NCBI RefSeq assembly: GCF_050003625.1
Contig: NC_134397.1
Coordinates: forward strand, 191,973,063 to 192,037,062
Length of the DNA: 64,000 nt
Direction: 5' to 3'
Origin: Haematobia irritans
Taxonomy: Eukaryota > Arthropoda > Insecta > Diptera > Muscidae
A program made the translations under genes and the position numbers. Below are positions 58,466 through 64,000 of this stretch, in pieces. The first letter of the stretch is position 1. The number at the start of each line of letters is the position of its first letter. Under the pieces are notes generated by a model. The model worked only from the letters and a program-made list of their open reading frames with translations, ran no database searches and had not been told where the DNA came from.

Positions 58466-59744
58466 AAGGGTGATACGGTCAAAATTTGGTCAAGGGAAAA
58501 CGCGTGTAAATCGGTGAAATCGTTTATTTAAAAAATCAAATTTAATTTCTTTTTCAAGTTCAATTAGTATAAAAATATTCAGTTAGGCTTTCGCTTTTCC
58601 AAATCCGAATTGCCGGGCCTCACGCTTGACACCTGCCATCAGATTTTGTACAGCCACCTTGTCCACCTTCTTTGCTGCAGAAAGCCAGTTTGCCTTGAAC
58701 TGCTGCTCGTCCTTAGCAGTTTTTTGGTCTTCTTTAGGTTCCGCTTGACAATAGCCCAGTATTTCTCAATTGGGCGGAGCTCTGGCGTGTTGGGAGGGTT
58801 CTTGTCCTTGGAAACCACCTGCACGTTGTTGGCGGCGTACTACTCCATGGCCTTTTTACCGTAATGGCAAGATGCCAAATCCGGTCAAAACAGTACGGAA
58901 CAACTGTGTTTCTTCAGGAAAGGCAGCAGACGTTTATTCAAACACTCTTTCACGTAAAATTCTTGGTTGACAGTCCCGGAAGCTATGAAAATGCTGCTTT
59001 TCAAGCCACAGGTACAGATGGCTTGCCAAACCAGATATTTCTTTGCGAACTTTGACAGTTTTATGTGCTACTTTTCCCCTTCCTTTTGCCGTATAAAACT
59101 CCTGTCCCGGAAGCTGCTTGTAGTCGGCTTTGACGTAGGTTTCGTCGTCCATTACCACGCAGTCAAACTTCGTCAGCATCGTCGTGTACAGCCTCCGGGA
59201 TCGCGCTTTGGCCGTCGTATTTTGTTTATCATCGCGATTTGGAGTCACTACCTTCTTGTAAGTCGATAGTCCGGCTCGTTTTTTGGCTCGATGCACGGTT
59301 GTAGACGTTACACCCAGCTTATTTGCGGCATCTCGGAGAGAGAGGTTAGGGTTTCGCTTGAAACTACCGGCAACTCTCTTTGTCGTCTCAGCGGCTTCCG
59401 GTTTTCGATTTCCCCCCGATCCATACTTCCTGGCTGTCGACAAACGTTCCCCACTTTATATTTTAATTATATTTGTAACGGTTGATTTGGCAACTTTTAG
59501 CGATTTTGCCAGCTTTGCGTGCGAGTAGCTCGGATTTTCGCGATGCGCGAGCAAAATTTTGATACGCTACTCTTCTTGCTTGGACGGCATTTTGACAACT
59601 GAACAGTGAATTCCAAAATCAAAATAGGAGCAACATTCTACACACACACACCTTCAAAATGAGGGGTGTTCAGGTTTTTTTAAATGCAAAATTGAAAGAA
59701 ATACGTCAAGTTTATATTGACCAAACTTTTACCGTATCACCCTT
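58466..59744 (-). mobile_element. DD37E-type Tc1/mariner element, full length
   Basis: The ends are AAGGGTGATACGGTCAAAAT and its near complement TTTTACCGTATCACCCTT, about 28 bp of imperfect inverted repeat. TA lies on both sides (58464-58465 and 59745-59746). Length is 1279 bp. It encodes a decayed transposase. The uninterrupted target can be read in any neighbouring subfamily A unit (ACCATATACTAACACC). Confidence 0.92.
58583..59590 (-). pseudogene. DD37E transposase, decayed
   Basis: On the minus strand ATG at 59590 gives MPSKQEE, a TAG, then RIKILLAHRENPSYSHAKLA (first helix-turn-helix), a second stop after VTNIIKI, and a frameshift. The best frame then runs 59443-58934. It holds KYGSGGNRKPEAAETTKRVA, the second helix-turn-helix (LSLRDAANKLGVTSTTVHRA) and VVMDDETYVKADYKQLPGQE with the first catalytic Asp. 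After FRDCQPRIL there are further shifts. PDLASCHYGKKAME (second Asp) and NTPELRPIEKYWAIVKRNLK (catalytic Glu) follow with 37 residues between, which defines DD37E. The normal C-terminus ends at the TAA at 58585. At least two stops and several frameshifts make it inactive. Confidence 0.9.
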
Positions 59745-60729
59745 TACTAACACCACGTACCAAGTTTCAACCGGATCGGATGAATTTTGCTCATTCATGA
59801 GGCTTCGGAGGTCAAATCTGGGGATCGGTTTATATGGGGGCTATATATAATTATGGACCGATGTGGACCAATTTTTGCATGGTTGTTAGATACCATATAC
59901 TACCACCATTTACCAAATTTCAGCAGGCTCGCATGAATTTTGCTCCTCCAAGAGGCTCCGCAAACCAAATCTGAGCGTCGGTTTATATGGGGGCTATATA
60001 TAATTATGGACCGATGCGGACCAATTTTTGCAACGGTTGTTAGATACCATATACTACCACCATTTACCAAATTTCAGCAGGCTCGGATGAAATTTGTTTC
60101 ATTTAGAGGCTCCGCAAGTCAAATCGGGGGATCGGTTTATATGGGGGCTATATATAATTATGGACCGATATGGACCAATTTTTGCATGGCTGTTAGAGGC
60201 CATATACCAACACCATGTACCAAATTTCAGCCTGATCGAACGAAATTTGCTTCTTTTAGAGCAATCGCAAGCCAAATTTGGGGGTCCGTTTATATGGGGG
60301 CTATACGTAAAAGTGGACCGATATGGACTGATTTTTGCATGGTTGTTAGAGAGCATATACTAACACCATGTACCAAATTTCAGCCGGATCGGATGAAATT
60401 TGCTTCTCTTAGAGCAATCGCAAGCCACATTTGTGGGTCCGTTTATATGGGGGCTATACGTAAAAGTGGACCGATATGGCCCATTTGCAATACCGTCTGA
60501 CCTACATCAATAACAACTACTTGTGCCAAGTTTCAAGTCGATAGCTTGTTTCGTTCGAAAGTTAGCGTGATTTCAACAGACGGACGGACGGACATGCTCA
60601 GATCGACTCAGAATTTCACCACGACCCAGAATATATACTTTATAGGGTCTTAGAGCAATATTTCGATGTGTTACAAACGGAATGACAAAGTTAATATACC
60701 CCCATCCTATGGTGGAGGGTATAAAAACC

Positions 60730-60918
60730 GACTTTCAAAAAACCAATATTGCCACGTATCTCGAGAACGTTAATTCTCCCTCCCTGTGCAAAGTTTCAAG
60801 CAAATCGGAGCAAAACCTGTGGCCTCTGTGGTCATATGAGTGTAAATCGGGCGAAAAATATATACGGGTGCTATATCTAAATCTGAGCCGATGTCAACCA
60901 AATTCGACATTATATATA
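60730..60918 (-). mobile_element. Subfamily B fragment
   Basis: One and a half units (TGTGGTCATATGAGTGTAAA, GGGTGCTATATCTAAATCTG) are cut by the DD41D element at TATATA. To the right of that element, TTTATACCCTGTGCCACACT at 62226 is a subfamily B-type TATACCC end in plus orientation. The two parts need not come from one copy. Confidence 0.6.
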
Positions 60919-62223
60919 AAGGGTGATTTGTTAAGAGCTTGATAACTTTTTTTTAAAAAAAACGCATAAAATTTGCAAAATCTCATCGGTTCTTTATTTG
61001 AAACGTTAGATTGGTCCATGACATTTACTTTTTGAAGATAATTTCATTTAAATGTTGACCGCGGCTGCGTCTTAGGTGGTCCATTCGGAAAGTCCAATTT
61101 TGGGCAACTTTTTCGAGCATTTCGGCCGGAATAGCCCGAATTTCTTCGGAAATGTTGTCTTCCAAAGCTGGAATAGTTGCTGGCTTATTTCTGTAGACTT
61201 TAGACTTGACGTAGCCCCACAAAAAATAGTCTAAAGGCGTCAAATCGCATGATCTTGGTGGCCAACGTACCGGTCCATTTCTTGAGATGAATTGTTCTCC
61301 GAAGTTTTCCCTCAAAATGGCCATAGAATCGCGAGCTGTGTGGCATGTAGCGCCATCTTGTTGAAACCACATGTCAACCAAGTTCAGTTCTTCGATTTTT
61401 GGCAACAAAAAGTTTGTTAGCATCGAACGATAGCGATCGCCATTCACCGTAACGTTGCGTCCAACAGCATCTTTGAAAAAATACGGTCCAATGATTCCAC
61501 CAGCGTACAAACCACACCAAACAGTGCATTTTTCGGGATGCATGGGCAGTTCTTGAACGGCTTCTGGTTGCTCTTCACTCCAAATGCGGCAATTTTGCTT
61601 ATTTACGTAGCCATTCAACCAGAAATGAGCCTCATCGCTGAACAAAATTTGTCGATAAAAAAGCGGATTTTCTGCCAACTTTTCTAGGGCCCATTCACTG
61701 AAAATTCGACGTTGTGGCAGATCGTTCGGCTTCAGTTCTTGCATGAGCTGTATTTTATACGGTTTTACACCAAGATCTTTGCGTAAAATCTTCCATGTGG
61801 TCGAATAACACAAACCCAATTGCTGCGAACGGCGACGAATCGACATTTCACGGTCTTCAGCAACACTCTCAGAAACAGACGCAATATTCTCTTCTGTACG
61901 CACTGTACGCATTCGTGTGGTTGGTTTAATGTCCAATAAAGTAAACTGAGTGCGAAACTTGGTCACAATCGCATTAATTGTTTGCTCACTTGGTCGATTA
62001 TGTAGACCATAAATCGGACGTAAAGCGCGAAACACATTTCGAACCGAACACTGATTTTGGTAATAAAATTCAATGATTTGCAAGCGTTGCTCGTTAGTAA
62101 GTCTATTCATGATGAAATGTCAAAGCATACTGAGCATCTTTCTCTTTGACACCATGTCTGAAATCCCACGTGATCTGTCAAATACTAATGCATGAAAATC
62201 CTAACCTCAAAAGAATCACCCTT
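60919..62223 (-). mobile_element. DD41D-type Tc1/mariner element (family 1), full length
   Basis: The 1305-bp element is bounded by AAGGGTGATTTGTTAAGAGC and its opposite end AAAAGAATCACCCTT. Only the outer 10 bp (AAGGGTGATT) are perfect inverted repeats. TA flanks both sides (60917-60918 and 62224-62225). It carries one intact transposase frame. The internally deleted sibling at 34.8-35.75 kb has the same unequal ends. Confidence 0.95.
61025..62110 (-). CDS. Intact DD41D Tc1/mariner-superfamily transposase, 361 aa
   Basis: This cut-and-paste transposase would bind the ends of its own element in the nucleus and move it to TA sites. Residues 1-55 (MNRLTNEQRLQIIEFYYQNQ onward) and about 75-125 (SIRRRSQQLGLCYSTTWKIL) look like paired helix-turn-helix domains. 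The catalytic triad is Asp159 (LFSDEAHFW), Asp252 (FQQDGATCHTA) and Asp294 (DLTPLDYFLWG). The 41 residues between the last two place it in the DD41D lineage of the rosa/Visitor type (established family knowledge). The frame is uninterrupted from the ATG, 113 bp inside the element end, to a stop 106 bp from the other end. Length is normal for the superfamily. Near identity with the remnant at 35 kb (about four changes in 217 residues) suggests recent spread. Activity itself is not shown. No promoter was identified. Confidence 0.95.
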   Translation of the reverse strand: MNRLTNEQRLQIIEFYYQNQCSVRNVFRALRPIYGLHNRPSEQTINAIVTKFRTQFTLLDIKPTTRMRTVRTEENIASVSESVAEDREMSIRRRSQQLGLCYSTTWKILRKDLGVKPYKIQLMQELKPNDLPQRRIFSEWALEKLAENPLFYRQILFSDEAHFWLNGYVNKQNCRIWSEEQPEAVQELPMHPEKCTVWCGLYAGGIIGPYFFKDAVGRNVTVNGDRYRSMLTNFLLPKIEELNLVDMWFQQDGATCHTARDSMAILRENFGEQFISRNGPVRWPPRSCDLTPLDYFLWGYVKSKVYRNKPATIPALEDNISEEIRAIPAEMLEKVAQNWTFRMDHLRRSRGQHLNEIIFKK

Positions 62224-62225
62224 TA

Positions 62226-63940
62226 TTTATACCCTGTGCCACACTGTGGAACGCTTTATCTTGTTGCATTACATATCAGCCCCCCTTTAAACTATCGCCT
62301 TCTGTAGGAGGCCCCTATGTGTTCCACATCCCAACATTCCTTTCCACATTAACACAAATGTAAGTGCGTTTAGTACACACGTAGAAAGTTTTATCTTCTT
62401 TACACTCAAGTGGAGCTTCAACGTAGTTTTCACACTCATAAGCGACCATAGACCGGCGAATATATTTCACCAGCCATCAGCCATATGGAAATGGGAAAAC
62501 GAACAACCCAAATGAAGAGTAAAGTAGCGAAGAAGCACGTGACCTGCTTTGGATGTCATCATAGCCTATTTAACCCAAAATAGGTGTCATAATGGTAAAA
62601 CGAAATGAAATGAGAAAGATGTTCTACCGAAAGTAAATTATTATCAAATCGTGATTGGCATAATATGGCCAAGACGAAGAATTTCCATTGCGCCAGGGTA
62701 GCCCAAGTAGTTAAGATACCAGAGTCCTTATGAAATTACATTGGCACGGAAAGAAAAGCATCTGCTTTTGTTTGTGTGTGCTACACATACCCAGGAATCT
62801 CTGAAGTAGAATGTGCGTACGTGTGTATGCGAGGAAAATTTCCAGTGAATCCTGGACACTGATAAGGAAACACTAAGGAAAGACTATACCGGTACTGAAG
62901 TGTCTATGCATTGTTTGGATATTTCAAACAAAAGGATCTTATGAATAAACCTTAATGTCTTGAAGAAGAGAACTTTGTCGCATTTTCTCAACAACATATC
63001 AATCTGTTTAATGTTACAATCAAATATCTTCAACTTCCCCCTCCCGCCTTCATAGTTGTAAGATATGATACTTTGGTAACCAATAAATGTGTCATTATTA
63101 CCATCATTATTAGATTATTAGAGACAAGACAAGGATTGAGTTTCTTGGGTATTTGTCTTTTGCCCAATGTCGAGATGATGACAATAATGATAACAATTTT
63201 GTTATTATGAGTATTAATGTCACTCCCTGTTGATGATGATGGCTGATTCGTTACAATATTTAAATTGTGATATATCACCAGGGGAAGGCGTAACGACATT
63301 TTTTTAGATTAATAAATAGAACCAAAGAGACAGAGACAACCTCAACAACATCTTAAACGTTTTTGTACAACAATGATTTATTGAATGTTAATAAGTCATC
63401 AAATATTAAACAATTATAAGAAGCCTAATAATCAAGATTTTTAGTTGTTATATTGACATAAATATATTTATTTAAATATAGATATTTAATTTGCTAATTT
63501 ATCTTTCAAAATACTGAATGATGGTATCCTCACACGCACGGTTGCCACTCGATAAAAAATAAATTCTAACAAAATTTTGAGAAAATTCTACCCAATTCAA
63601 ATATTTAATTTTGCAGCTTTTGGCCAAATTTTGGTTTGGGTTTTTTTTTTCAAACAAAAACTACTACTTATTAAGTTTTGCGAGTATATATATATCCCTT
63701 GAACTGTCGAAATTTTAAAAGTTAATTTTTGCTTACATCATTAAGTGAAAGTGCAACAGTACATCCAAAAACAGACTTCGATAGTGTGTGGCTTTATAAA
63801 ATGCCTTAACACGTTAGTGAAGATTTTTGTAAAATATCGACTATTAATTCAATAAAAGGACTGCTTCCTTTTAATACTGGATGTAACATTTGTATGAGGT
63901 ATCCAGAACATCGTTGCTTTGTTGTGTTCTATCCAGAACC
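62226..63940. other. Mostly unclassified, possibly host sequence
   Basis: After a short subfamily B-type end (62226-62255) no repeat family is recognised until the window's last 60 bases. Frames up to 89 codons (63030-63299, minus) are rich in Asn, Ile and Ser from ATT/ATGATG-type low complexity and show no domain. I do not call a gene. AGAATAAATTCTAACAAAAT-like text near 63565 echoes the 29-bp array border. Confidence 0.4.
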
Positions 63941-64000
63941 ACGGTAGAATTCTACCCACAATGATAGATTTTTTACTGTTTGGTAGATTGGTAGAATCCT
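63941..64000. repeat. TCTACC repeat, inverted relative to 32.86 kb
   Basis: GGTAGAATTCTACC, GATAGATTTTTTACTGTTTG and GTAGATTGGTAGAATCC are the reverse complement, with few changes, of 32866-32926. The element runs off the end of the window, so its extent is unknown. Confidence 0.6.

Larger units (their letters stand above)
58211..60726 (-). mobile_element. DINE/Helentron-like element, subfamily A, split by a DD37E transposon
   Basis: The left part has ACAAGTATATTCGGCAG, TTCGGCTAGGCCGAA and TACCTCCACCAT. After GTTGTTAGAGACCATATA the DD37E element intervenes, and CTAACACCACGTACCAAG continues the same unit at 59747. Five units follow, with GACGGACGGACGG at 60579, and the end is CCTATGGTGGAGGGTATA. 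Confidence 0.88.

Noticed and set aside
63030..63299. 89-codon frame as a small gene
   Set aside because: Low-complexity ATT/ATGATG-rich composition, no motif, and no supporting context.

Overview
The window is AT-rich, repeat-saturated eukaryotic DNA with no recognisable host exon, rRNA or intact tRNA gene. The repeats point to a calyptrate fly, most likely a muscid. The DNA carries Himar1-type mariner copies (irritans subfamily, first named from the horn fly), three other Tc1/mariner lineages, and many dipteran mini-me/DINE-like elements with GTCY/GGAC microsatellites. Species assignment is inference. It reads like intergenic or intronic DNA assembled by nested transposition.

Most of the sequence belongs to a non-autonomous DINE/Helentron-like superfamily, which I split into subfamilies A, B and C. 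One end begins TATACCC and carries a GTCY tract. The other end carries a GC-rich hairpin and finishes ACTTGTT next to a T run. Sub-terminal inverted repeats (for example TACCCTCCACCAT with ATGGTGGAGGGTA) sit near both ends, and the bodies are tandem units of about 153 bp. For these elements, strand '+' means TATACCC is on the left and ACTTGTT on the right. None encodes a Rep-helicase.

Layout. 0-6.7 kb: degenerate repeats, A and B elements, a 190-bp (AT)n tract and a LINE RNase H remnant. 7-24.5 kb: AATTAA-rich MITEs, A/B/C elements, a 600-bp DD41D deletion derivative, a tRNA-derived SINE and a mariner N-terminal fragment, several in nests. 25.5-32.9 kb: a huge array of a 29-bp unit with B elements, containing a 1.5-kb tandem duplication. 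34-36 kb: one DD41D transposon nested in another. 37.1-40.4 and 44.3-47.4 kb: two broken Himar1-like copies, both interrupted at the same T tract; the second is an inverted fusion. 48-58 kb: A, C and CACTGAAA-ended elements. 58.5-59.7 kb: a decayed DD37E element. 60.9-62.2 kb: a DD41D transposon with an intact 361-codon transposase, the only convincing intact coding sequence here. 62.2-64 kb: mostly sequence I cannot classify.

The genes form no pathway. What the window records is transposon history: TA duplications and interrupted repeats give the order of many insertions. I found no sign of a host defence, metabolic or regulatory system.
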